Source of the DNA: Acanthamoeba sp. SK_2022b
Taxonomy: Eukaryota; Discosea; Longamoebia; Acanthamoebidae
Assembly (NCBI GenBank): GCA_027943245.1
Contig: JANDJZ010001369.1
Coordinates: 1 to 19,771 of the forward strand
Length of the DNA stretch: 19,771 nucleotides
Reading direction: 5' to 3'
Below are positions 10,251-16,206 of this stretch, piece after piece. The translations under genes were made by a program, and so were the position numbers. The stretch's first letter is position 1, and the number at the start of each line of letters is the position of its first letter. The notes under the pieces were generated by a model. That model searched no databases. It saw only the letters and a list, made by a program, of their open reading frames with translations, and had not been told where the DNA came from.

Positions 10251-10996
10251 GACACCACCGCCCGCGAGATCGAGTGGGCCGTGGCGCGCACCTGCTCGAG
10301 CAGCGCGGGGGAGGGGCGTCCGTCCCGCCCGGTGACCCGCTCGATCGGGCCGCGCACCGACACCGCCCCGACGACCACGCCGCCGTAGCCGCGCAGTGCG
10401 ACGGCGACGCCGGCCTCGTCGGGGTGCAGCTCACCGGACTCCGCGGCCCAGCCGGTCTCGCGGACCCGTCGCAGGACGGCTTCCAGCCGCGGACGCTGCG
10501 TGATCGTGCGCGCGGTGTAGCGCACGAGCTCGGGCGGGCGGGGCGGGCGCACGGCCAACGCCAGCAGCAGCTTGCCGGAGGCGGACGCGTGCAGCGGCAG
10601 CAGGTCGCCGATGCGCAGCACCTGGGCGCTGTCGTCGGGACGGAACACGTGGTGCACCACGCGGGCGCCGCCCGGCTCGGGCATCGTGACGAGCACCTCC
10701 AGGCGGGAGCGGGCCGCCAGGGCGTCGGCCCAGTTGGTGGCGATCGAGCGCAGGTCGTGCGGGTCGACGGCCGCCTGGCCGAGCCGGGCCAGCGCGTCGC
10801 CCAGGGCGTACGAGCCGCCGCTACCGTGCTGCTCGACGACGCCCACGTCGCGCAGCGTGCGCACGAGGCCGAACGCCGTCGTCTTCGGCAGGCCGAGCGC
10901 GTCGGCGATCTCGGCGAGGTCGAGCGGACGTCCGGCCGCCGCGAGCGTCCGCAGCACCGCGACCGCCCGCTCCACCGCCTGCACGTTGCCTGGCAC
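10247..10996 (-). CDS. IclR-family transcriptional regulator, probable glycerol regulator (GylR-like)
   Basis: DNA-binding regulator of 249 residues. An N-terminal winged helix-turn-helix occupies about residues 5-65 (NVQAVERAVAVLRTL, then LDLAEIADALGLPKTTAFG). A C-terminal IclR effector domain follows (about 75-245; SGKLLLALA, then GVAVALRGYGGVVVGAVSVRGP). The start is set at the GTG at 10996, which gives the usual N-terminus MPGNVQAVERA and lies 7 nt after a TACGGT hexamer, consistent with a leaderless mRNA. A GTG at 11005 (252 residues) is the alternative. The frame stays open further upstream, but that part covers the operator and the opposite promoter. The gene is divergent from glpFKD and overlaps the downstream glpK, so glycerol or glycerol 3-phosphate is the likely signal (inference). 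Streptomyces GylR, of the same family, controls a comparable glycerol operon. Confidence 0.88.
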   Translation of the reverse strand: MPGNVQAVERAVAVLRTLAAAGRPLDLAEIADALGLPKTTAFGLVRTLRDVGVVEQHGSGGSYALGDALARLGQAAVDPHDLRSIATNWADALAARSRLEVLVTMPEPGGARVVHHVFRPDDSAQVLRIGDLLPLHASASGKLLLALAVRPPRPPELVRYTARTITQRPRLEAVLRRVRETGWAAESGELHPDEAGVAVALRGYGGVVVGAVSVRGPIERVTGRDGRPSPALLEQVRATAHSISRAVVS

Positions 10997-11003
10997 GGTG
11001 TCC

Positions 11004-11009
11004 ACCGTA
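11004..11009 (-). promoter_or_regulatory. Putative -10 element of the iclR-glpK promoter
   Basis: On the minus strand TACGGT fits TANNNT and is followed by 7 nt (GGACACC) and the GTG at 10996. The arrangement closely resembles the pyk promoter in this window (TAGGGT, GGACCC, GTG). The matching -35 position falls inside the 19-bp palindrome. Confidence 0.45.
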
Positions 11010-11013
11010 CCCG

Positions 11014-11032
11014 CGTTCGACGATGTCGAACG
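11014..11032. promoter_or_regulatory. Perfect 19-bp palindrome, candidate IclR-family operator
   Basis: CGTTCGACGATGTCGAACG has perfect 8-bp arms around a 3-nt centre. It lies in the 118-bp gap between the divergent iclR and glpF starts. It covers the expected -35 and part of the spacer of the iclR promoter, and it ends 7 bp before the glpF -35. That placement suits one regulator controlling both directions. Binding by the adjacent IclR protein is inference. Confidence 0.65.
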
Positions 11033-11039
11033 GCTCGTG

Positions 11040-11068
11040 TTGCCGGGCGTCACACCGCTTCCTAGGTT
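11040..11068 (+). promoter_or_regulatory. Putative promoter of the glpFKD operon
   Basis: TTGCCG (11040-11045), a 17-nt spacer and TAGGTT (11063-11068). Predicted transcription start is near 11075, leaving a leader of about 40 nt. This is the best sigma70-like promoter seen in the window. Confidence 0.6.
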
Positions 11069-11077
11069 CGCACCAAC

Positions 11078-11095
11078 GCCGGCAACGGAGCCGGC
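11078..11095 (+). promoter_or_regulatory. Small hairpin in the glpF leader
   Basis: GCCGGC, loop AACGGA, GCCGGC: a 6-bp stem with a hexaloop. It would sit at the very 5' end of the predicted glpF transcript and 7 nt before the SD GAGGA (11103-11107). The function is unknown. GCCGGC is itself a palindrome, so chance in GC-rich DNA is quite possible. Confidence 0.3.
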
Positions 11096-11114
11096 CGCGA
11101 GTGAGGACGGACGT

Positions 11115-11939
11115 GTGAAGCACAAGCCACTCGTCGGGGAGCTGTCCGCAGAGTTCTTCGGCACGATGATCCTGATCCTGTTCGGCGTGGGCGTGGTCGC
11201 CCAGGTCATCACCGGCGGCGGCACCGGCGCCGACGGCGGGGCGGGCGACTGGAACTCCATCGCCTGGGCCTGGGGCCTGGCCGTGACGCTCGGCGTCTAC
11301 GTCGCCGCCCGGCTCAGCGGGGCGCACCTGAACCCGGCCGTGACGGTCGCGCTGGCCGCCTTCAAGGGCTTCGAGTGGCGCAAGGTCGCGCCCTACTCGC
11401 TGGCCCAGCTGGCCGGCGCCTTCGTCGCCGCGCTCATCGTGCGCGTCACGTACGCCGACCAGATCGCCAAGGTCGACGCCGGCCACACCAAGGCCACGCA
11501 GGGCATCTTCTCGACCTCGCCGGCCGAGGGCGTCTCGATGGCCACGGCGTTCCTGGACCAGATCGTCGGCACCGCCATCCTGGTCTTCGTCATCTTCGCG
11601 CTCACCACGGCGGCCAACAACGGCCCGCTGGCCAACCTCGGCCCGGTCACCGTCGGCCTCACCGTCGTCGCGATCGGCCTGGCCTTCGGCTCGAACGCCG
11701 GGTACGCGATCAACCCCGCCCGTGACCTGGGCCCGCGCCTCGCGTCGTGGATCACCGGCTACGGCGACGCCTTCTACTCGGCGAACGGCGACCAGCTCTA
11801 CTTCTGGGTGCCGATCGTCGCGCCGGTCATCGGCGGCCTCGTCGGCGGCGCCCTGTTCAAGTACTTCATCGAGGCGTTCCTGCCCGACGAGGACGCCCTC
11901 CCCAAGGCCGACGCCCCCGTCGGCGACACCAACACCTGA
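11115..11939 (+). CDS. glpF: Glycerol uptake facilitator (aquaglyceroporin)
   Basis: Membrane channel of the MIP family that lets glycerol diffuse into the cell. The protein has 274 residues, with hydrophobic segments through the chain in the usual six-helix pattern. Both pore motifs are present: NPA at residues 73-75 (GAHLNPAV) and NPARD at 200-204 (GYAINPARDLGP). The Asp after the second NPAR is typical of glycerol facilitators rather than water-specific aquaporins. The GTG start at 11115 gives MKHKPLVGELSAEFFG, and GAGGA lies 7 nt upstream. The frame is open far upstream, but only as antisense to iclR. It is the first gene of glpF-glpK-glpD, with 30 nt to glpK. A channel followed by the kinase is the classic metabolic trapping pair. 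Confidence 0.95.
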   Translation: MKHKPLVGELSAEFFGTMILILFGVGVVAQVITGGGTGADGGAGDWNSIAWAWGLAVTLGVYVAARLSGAHLNPAVTVALAAFKGFEWRKVAPYSLAQLAGAFVAALIVRVTYADQIAKVDAGHTKATQGIFSTSPAEGVSMATAFLDQIVGTAILVFVIFALTTAANNGPLANLGPVTVGLTVVAIGLAFGSNAGYAINPARDLGPRLASWITGYGDAFYSANGDQLYFWVPIVAPVIGGLVGGALFKYFIEAFLPDEDALPKADAPVGDTNT

Positions 11940-11969
11940 CCCGCACCGCGACCCTCGAGAGGCACCGAC

Positions 11970-13487
11970 ATGGCTGACTACATCGGCTCGATCGACCAGG
12001 GCACCACCAGCACGCGCTTCATGATCTTCGACCACGGCGGCAACGAGGTGGCCCGCCACCAGCTCGAGCACGAGCAGGTGATGCCGAAGGCCGGGTGGGT
12101 CGAGCACGACCCCACGGAGATCTGGGAGCGCACGACCTCCGTCGTCCAGACCGCCCTGCGCCGCGCGCGCCTGGAGGCGTCCGACCTGGCCGCCCTCGGC
12201 ATCACCAACCAGCGCGAGACGACCGTCGTGTGGAACAAGCGAACCGGACGTCCGTACTACAACGCGATCGTCTGGCAGGACACGCGCACCGACCGCATCG
12301 CGTCCGCGCTGGAGCGCGAGGGGCACGGCGACACGATCCGGCACAAGGCCGGGCTCCCGCCGGCGACCTACTTCGCCGGCGGCAAGATCAAGTGGATCCT
12401 GGAGAACGTCGACGGCGTCCGCGAGGCGGCCGAGGCCGGCGACGCCATCTTCGGCACCACCGACTCGTGGCTCGTCTGGAACCTCACCGGCGGCCCGCGC
12501 GGCGGCGTCCACGTCACCGACGTCACCAACGCCAGCCGCACGATGCTCATGGACCTGGAGACGCTCGACTGGGACGACGAGCTGCTCGCCATCTTCGACA
12601 TCCCGCGCTCGATGCTGCCCGAGATCCGGTCGTCGTCCTCGCCCGAGCCGTACGGCCACACGCTCGAGACCGGCCCGTTCGGCGGCGAGGTCCCCATCAC
12701 CGGCATCCTCGGCGACCAGCAGGCGGCGACCGTGGGTCAGGTGTGCTTCGAGCCCGGCGAGGCGAAGAACACCTACGGCACCGGCAACTTCATGCTGCTC
12801 AACACCGGCACCGAGATCGTCCGGTCGAAGTCCGGCCTGCTCACGACGCCGGCGTACAAGTTCGGCGACGAGCCCTGCGTGTACGCGCTGGAGGGCTCGA
12901 TCGCGGTGACCGGCTCGGCCGTGCAGTGGCTGCGCGACCAGCTGGGCATCATCTCCGGCGCCGCGCAGTCCGAGTCCCTGGCCAAGCAGGTCGAGGACAA
13001 CGGCGGCGTCTACTTCGTCCCGGCCTTCTCCGGCCTGTTCGCCCCGTACTGGCGCTCGGACGCCCGCGGCGCCATCGTCGGCCTGTCGCGCTACAACACC
13101 AACGCGCACCTGGCCCGCGCCACGCTGGAGTCGATCTGCTACCAGAGCCGCGACGTGGCCGAGGCCATGGCCAAGGACTCCGGGGTCGAGCTCGAGGTGC
13201 TCAAGGTCGACGGCGGCGTGACCGCCAACGAGCTGTGCATGCAGATCCAGTCCGACGTCCTCGGCGTCCCGGTCAGCCGTCCGGTCGTGGCCGAGACCAC
13301 CGCGCTCGGCGCGGCGTACGCCGCCGGTTTGGCGGTCGGGTTCTGGGGCAACACCGACGAGCTGCGCGAGAACTGGAACGAGTCCAAGCGCTGGGAGCCC
13401 TCGTGGGACGAGGACCGGCGCGAGGAGGGTTACGCCCAGTGGAAGAAGGCCGTGACCCGCACCCTCGACTGGGTGGACGTGGACTGA
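11970..13487 (+). CDS. glpK: Glycerol kinase (glpFKD operon)
   Basis: Phosphorylates incoming glycerol with ATP to glycerol 3-phosphate. The protein has 505 residues, the standard length. The opening [10 protein letters not shown] is present. Glycerol-contacting residues by family knowledge are Arg82-Glu83, Trp102, Tyr134 and Asp249-Gln250, all in their usual motifs (NQRETT, WQDTRT, TYFAG, GDQQAA). The kinase motif NTYGTGNF and the C-terminal [17 protein letters not shown] complete the FGGY fold. The segment before EVPITG reads TGPFGG, so the HPr-phosphorylated histidine of Firmicutes enzymes appears absent (alignment by eye). The ATG is preceded by GAGAGG (11957-11962) with 7 nt spacing. It is the more canonical of the two glycerol kinases here and probably the main one. 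Confidence 0.96.
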   Translation: MADYIGSIDQGTTSTRFMIFDHGGNEVARHQLEHEQVMPKAGWVEHDPTEIWERTTSVVQTALRRARLEASDLAALGITNQRETTVVWNKRTGRPYYNAIVWQDTRTDRIASALEREGHGDTIRHKAGLPPATYFAGGKIKWILENVDGVREAAEAGDAIFGTTDSWLVWNLTGGPRGGVHVTDVTNASRTMLMDLETLDWDDELLAIFDIPRSMLPEIRSSSSPEPYGHTLETGPFGGEVPITGILGDQQAATVGQVCFEPGEAKNTYGTGNFMLLNTGTEIVRSKSGLLTTPAYKFGDEPCVYALEGSIAVTGSAVQWLRDQLGIISGAAQSESLAKQVEDNGGVYFVPAFSGLFAPYWRSDARGAIVGLSRYNTNAHLARATLESICYQSRDVAEAMAKDSGVELEVLKVDGGVTANELCMQIQSDVLGVPVSRPVVAETTALGAAYAAGLAVGFWGNTDELRENWNESKRWEPSWDEDRREEGYAQWKKAVTRTLDWVDVD

Positions 13488-13492
13488 GGAGG
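13487..13492 (+). promoter_or_regulatory. Strong Shine-Dalgarno of glpD
   Basis: AGGAGG, 7 nt before the glpD ATG at 13500; its first base is the last base of the glpK stop codon. It fixes the glpD start and ties it to glpK termination. Confidence 0.85.
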
Positions 13493-13499
13493 TTCGACC

Positions 13500-15227
13500 A
13501 TGCGATCGGTTGCCCTGTCACCGCAGGCCCGTGAGGACGCGCTCGACGCGATGGAGAGCGAGGTGCTCGACGTCCTGGTCGTCGGCGGCGGCGTCGTGGG
13601 CGCCGGAGCGGCGCTGGACGCCGTCACCCGCGGCCTGACCGTCGGCCTCGTCGAGGCGCGCGACGTCGCGTCGGGCACGTCCAGCCGCTCCAGCAAGCTC
13701 ATGCACGGCGGGCTGCGGTACCTGGAGATGCTCGACTTCCGGCTCGTGGCCGAGGCGCTCAAGGAGCGCGGCCTCAACCTGGAGCGGCTCGCGCCGCACC
13801 TGGTCAAGAAGGTGCCGTTCCTGTACCCGCTCACCCACCGCGGCTGGGAGCGGTTCTACGTCGGCTCGGGCGTCGCGCTGTACGACGCGATGAGCAAGGC
13901 GTCCGGCTACGGCTCCAGCGTGCCGATCCACCGGCACCTGACCCGGCGCGGGGCGCGCAAGCTCGCGCCGTCGCTGCGCAAGGACGCGCTGGTCGGCGCC
14001 CTGCGCTACTACGACGCCCAGGTCGACGACGCCCGCCACACGATGTTCCTGGCCCGCACCGCGGCCGCGTACGGGGCGCACGTCGCCACCCGTGCGCGCG
14101 TCGTGGACCTGGTCAAGGAGGGTGAGCGGGTCGTCGGCGCGCACGTCCGCGACCTGGAGACCGGCCGCGAGCTCACCGTCCGGGCCCGTCAGGTGGTCAA
14201 CGCCACCGGCGTCTGGACCGACGACACCCAGCAGATGGCGGGGGAGCGCGGGCTGTTCCACGTGCGCGCGTCCAAGGGCATCCACCTCGTCGTGCCGCGC
14301 GACCGGCTGCGCAGCGAGACCGGGATGATCCTGCGCACCGAGAAGTCGGTGCTGTTCGTCATCCCGTGGGGCCGGCACTGGATCATCGGCACCACCGACA
14401 CGGCCTGGTCGCTGAGCAAGGACCACCCGGCGGCGAGCGAGAGCGACATCGACTACCTGCTGGACCACGTCAACGAGGTGCTCGAGACGCCGCTGACCCG
14501 CGACGACGTCCAGGGCGTCTACGCGGGCCTGCGTCCGCTGCTCGAGGGCGAGTCCGAGGCGACGTCGAAGCTGTCGCGCGAGCACGCCGTGGGTCACCCC
14601 GCCCCGGGCCTGGTCGTCGTGGCCGGCGGCAAGTACACGACGTACCGGGTGATGGCCAAGGACGCCATCGACGAGGCGGTGCACGGGCTGGAGGCGCAGC
14701 TGGACCGCAAGGTCCCGGCCTGCGTCACCGAGGACGTCCCGCTGCTCGGCGCGGAGGGGTACGAGGCGCTGTGGAACACCCGTCACCTGCTCGCCCGCAG
14801 CAGCGGGCTGCACGAGGTGCGGGTCGAGCACCTGCTCAACCGCTACGGCTCGCTCGTCCACGAGGTGCTCGCGCTGATCGAGGCCGACCCCTCGCTCGGC
14901 GAGCCGCTGGGCGGCGCGGACGACTACCTGCGGGCCGAGGTCGTCTACGCGACCAGCCACGAGGGGGCCCGGCACCTGGACGACGTGCTCACCCGGCGCA
15001 CGCGCATCTCGATCGAGGAGTTCGACCGCGGGCTGGGGGCGTGCGAGGAGGTCGCCGAGCTCATGGCCGGCGTGCTCGGCTGGGACGACGCGCAGCGCAC
15101 CCGCGAGGTGGAGCACTACCGCAGCCGGGTCGAGGCCGAGCGCGAGAGCCAGCGGATGCCCGACGACGAGACCGCCGACGCCGCGCGGAAGGGGGCGCCG
15201 GACGTCGTGCCGGTGACGACCGCGTAG
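13500..15227 (+). CDS. glpD: Glycerol-3-phosphate dehydrogenase (FAD, quinone-linked)
   Basis: Oxidises glycerol 3-phosphate to dihydroxyacetone phosphate and passes electrons through FAD to the quinone pool; in this family it is membrane-associated. The protein has 575 residues. The FAD fold is at residues 24-52 (DVLVVGGGVVGAGAALDA). The substrate/FAD stretch SGTSSRSSKLMHGGLRYL follows at 59-76, then VNATGVWTDD, IPWGRHWIIGTTDT and the late FAD motif VVAGGKYTTYRVMA. A C-terminal DAO-type cap domain occupies roughly residues 400-545, and the polar tail after it is probably disordered. No transmembrane segment is apparent. It starts 12 nt after glpK with a strong SD, so it is the third gene of one operon, which ends at the hairpin at 15249-15289. 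Confidence 0.95.
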   Translation: MRSVALSPQAREDALDAMESEVLDVLVVGGGVVGAGAALDAVTRGLTVGLVEARDVASGTSSRSSKLMHGGLRYLEMLDFRLVAEALKERGLNLERLAPHLVKKVPFLYPLTHRGWERFYVGSGVALYDAMSKASGYGSSVPIHRHLTRRGARKLAPSLRKDALVGALRYYDAQVDDARHTMFLARTAAAYGAHVATRARVVDLVKEGERVVGAHVRDLETGRELTVRARQVVNATGVWTDDTQQMAGERGLFHVRASKGIHLVVPRDRLRSETGMILRTEKSVLFVIPWGRHWIIGTTDTAWSLSKDHPAASESDIDYLLDHVNEVLETPLTRDDVQGVYAGLRPLLEGESEATSKLSREHAVGHPAPGLVVVAGGKYTTYRVMAKDAIDEAVHGLEAQLDRKVPACVTEDVPLLGAEGYEALWNTRHLLARSSGLHEVRVEHLLNRYGSLVHEVLALIEADPSLGEPLGGADDYLRAEVVYATSHEGARHLDDVLTRRTRISIEEFDRGLGACEEVAELMAGVLGWDDAQRTREVEHYRSRVEAERESQRMPDDETADAARKGAPDVVPVTTA

Positions 15228-15248
15228 GTCGTCGGCGAGCGAGACACG

Positions 15249-15289
15249 GACGGCACCGTCGCGCGGAGGACCTGCGCGGCGGTGCCGTC
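15249..15289. terminator. Bidirectional terminator between glpD and tRNA-Leu
   Basis: A 16-bp stem (15249-15264 with 15274-15289, one G:U pair) has a 9-nt loop. It lies 21 nt after the glpD stop and 13 nt beyond the 3' end of the opposing tRNA gene, so it can serve both transcripts. Confidence 0.8.
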
Positions 15290-15302
15290 GTCGTGCTCGC
15301 GG

Positions 15303-15385
15303 TGCCGGGTAGGGGACTCGAACCCCTACGCCCTCTCGGACAACGGTTTTTGAGACCGTCGCGTCTACCATTCCGCCAACCCGGC
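15303..15385 (-). tRNA. tRNA-Leu (anticodon CAA)
   Basis: The 83-nt sequence folds as a class II tRNA. The acceptor stem GCCGGGT pairs with ACCCGGC and the discriminator is A. The D-arm contains GGCGGAATGGTAGACGC. The anticodon stem ACGGT/ACCGT encloses the loop CTCAAAA, with anticodon CAA at positions 34-36 (reads UUG). The variable arm TGTCC-GAGA-GGGCG is long, and the T-arm is AGGGG-TTCGAGT-CCCCT. The next genomic bases are CCG, so the 3' CCA is not encoded and must be added after transcription. Confidence 0.96.
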
Positions 15386-15387
15386 CG

Positions 15388-15411
15388 GGCGCCCGACGCG
15401 TCGCGGGCGCC
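15388..15411. repeat. Inverted repeat between tRNA-Leu and pdtaR
   Basis: GGCGCCCG (15388-15395) and CGGGCGCC (15404-15411) are perfect 8-bp arms around 8 nt. It sits just upstream of the tRNA gene and over the expected -35/spacer of the leaderless pdtaR promoter. It could be an operator, or chance in very GC-rich DNA. Confidence 0.4.
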
Positions 15412-15414
15412 GGA

Positions 15415-15420
15415 TAACCT
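15415..15420 (+). promoter_or_regulatory. Putative -10 element of a leaderless pdtaR promoter
   Basis: TAACCT fits TANNNT and is followed by 6 nt (TCTCAC) and the GTG start. No Shine-Dalgarno is present. The layout is the same as at pyk. Confidence 0.5.
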
Positions 15421-15426
15421 TCTCAC

Positions 15427-16038
15427 GTGGACGACTCGACGACCGACGCGACACCGGCCCCTCGCGTGCTCATCGCCGAGGACGAGGCGCTGATCCGGCT
15501 CGACCTCTCCGAGATGCTCGCCGAGGAGGGCTACGACGTCGTCGGGCAGGCTGCGGACGGCGAGCAAGCCGTCGCGCTGGCCCACGAGCTGCGCCCCGAC
15601 CTCGTCGTCATGGACGTCAAGATGCCCAAGCTCGACGGCATCGCGGCCGCCTCGCAGATCGCCCAGGCCCGCATCGCCCCGGTCGTCATGCTGACCGCGT
15701 TCAGCCAGCGCGACCTGGTCGAGCGGGCCGGCGAGGCGGGCGCGATGGCCTACCTGGTCAAGCCGTTCACCAAGTCCGACCTCGTGCCCGCCATCGAGGT
15801 CGCCCGCAGTCGGTTCGCCGAGCTGCGCCAGCTCGCCGACGAGGTCGGCACGCTCGAGGAGCAGCTCGCCGCGCGCAAGGCGGTCGAGCGGGCCAAGTCC
15901 CTGCTGCAGCAGGCGCTGGGCATCAGCGAGGCCGAGGCCTTCCGCTGGATCCAGAAGACCGCGATGGACCTGCGCATGTCGGCCCGCGAGGTGGCCGAGC
16001 AGGTCGTGGAGAAGGGCCCGGGCCTCGGCGCCTCCTGA
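15427..16038 (+). CDS. pdtaR: REC-ANTAR response regulator, PdtaR-like
   Basis: Two-component response regulator of 203 residues acting on RNA rather than DNA. The receiver domain (about 11-130) has the acidic pair Glu18-Asp19, the phospho-acceptor Asp63 (VVMDVKMP), Thr90 and Lys112. A coiled linker (GTLEEQLAARKAVERAK) leads into the ANTAR domain (about 145-198, ending SAREVAEQVV). ANTAR domains bind paired hexaloop hairpins in mRNA leaders and prevent termination; the closest known protein is Rv1626/PdtaR of Mycobacterium tuberculosis, partner of the kinase PdtaS. No histidine kinase is in the window, as in mycobacteria, where the two genes are unlinked. The GTG start is fixed by the -10-like element 6 nt before it and the absence of an SD. 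The gene is followed by 168 nt before the binding-protein gene. Confidence 0.93.
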   Translation: MDDSTTDATPAPRVLIAEDEALIRLDLSEMLAEEGYDVVGQAADGEQAVALAHELRPDLVVMDVKMPKLDGIAAASQIAQARIAPVVMLTAFSQRDLVERAGEAGAMAYLVKPFTKSDLVPAIEVARSRFAELRQLADEVGTLEEQLAARKAVERAKSLLQQALGISEAEAFRWIQKTAMDLRMSAREVAEQVVEKGPGLGAS

Positions 16039-16082
16039 GCCCGTCCGCATCCTCGCGGGGACGCATTACAACTTGGCTACGA

Positions 16083-16111
16083 AACCCATCAATTCGTCGT
16101 GCGTAACCCAT
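16083..16111 (+). repeat. Direct repeats upstream of the binding-protein gene
   Basis: AACCCAT occurs at 16083-16089 and 16105-16111, start to start 22 bp, or two helical turns. An inverted pair, TCGTGC (16097-16102) and GCACGA (16115-16120), is interleaved with it. The stretch from about 16064 to 16140 is distinctly AT-richer than its surroundings, as expected of a regulated promoter. Confidence 0.4.
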
Positions 16112-16128
16112 TCGGCACGAACGAGGAC

Positions 16129-16134
16129 TATTTT
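16129..16134 (+). promoter_or_regulatory. Possible -10 element for the binding-protein gene
   Basis: TATTTT fits TANNNT and sits in an AT-rich patch, but no convincing -35 lies 16-18 nt upstream. Transcription would begin near 16141, just before the palindromes at 16146-16172. Confidence 0.3.
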
Positions 16135-16145
16135 CTTCGCAACGC

Positions 16146-16172
16146 GACCTAGGTCACGACCCTGACGTGACC
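16146..16172. promoter_or_regulatory. Overlapping palindromes, candidate operator or leader hairpin
   Basis: GACCTAGGTC (16146-16155) is a perfect 10-bp palindrome. It shares its right end with a perfect inverted repeat, GGTCACG (16152-16158), 7 nt, CGTGACC (16166-16172). The pair lies 35 nt before the ATG of the lipoprotein gene. The regulator is unknown; the arms do not match CRP, LexA or the CebR box. Confidence 0.5.
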
Positions 16173-16206
16173 GGGCCGACCACCCGTTGAAATCCCCGGA
16201 GGATTG

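Noticed and set aside
7603..10434. Very long minus-strand open frame of more than 900 codons, and similar ones at 4354-6099, 5981-7636, 10821-13109 and 13518-15371
   Set aside because: They are composition effects of about 70% GC DNA opposite or out of frame with well-recognised genes. The products are Arg/Ala/Gly/Pro/Asp-rich with no family motifs.
10997..11260. Longer iclR start at 11260 adding about 88 residues
   Set aside because: The extension is low-complexity, runs antisense through the glpF start, both promoters and the palindrome, and is absent from normal IclR proteins.
15303..15385. tRNA-Leu as an attachment site for an integrated element
   Set aside because: No second copy of its 3' end, no integrase and no mobile genes in the window.
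16204..16206. TTG start one codon before the lipoprotein ATG
   Set aside because: Only 1 nt would separate it from the SD; the ATG at 16207 gives a normal signal peptide.
16039..16206. ANTAR-type antitermination leader upstream of the binding protein, next to pdtaR
   Set aside because: The main hairpin has a 7-nt loop without the A1/G4 pattern, no second hexaloop hairpin was found, and no terminator lies before the ATG.
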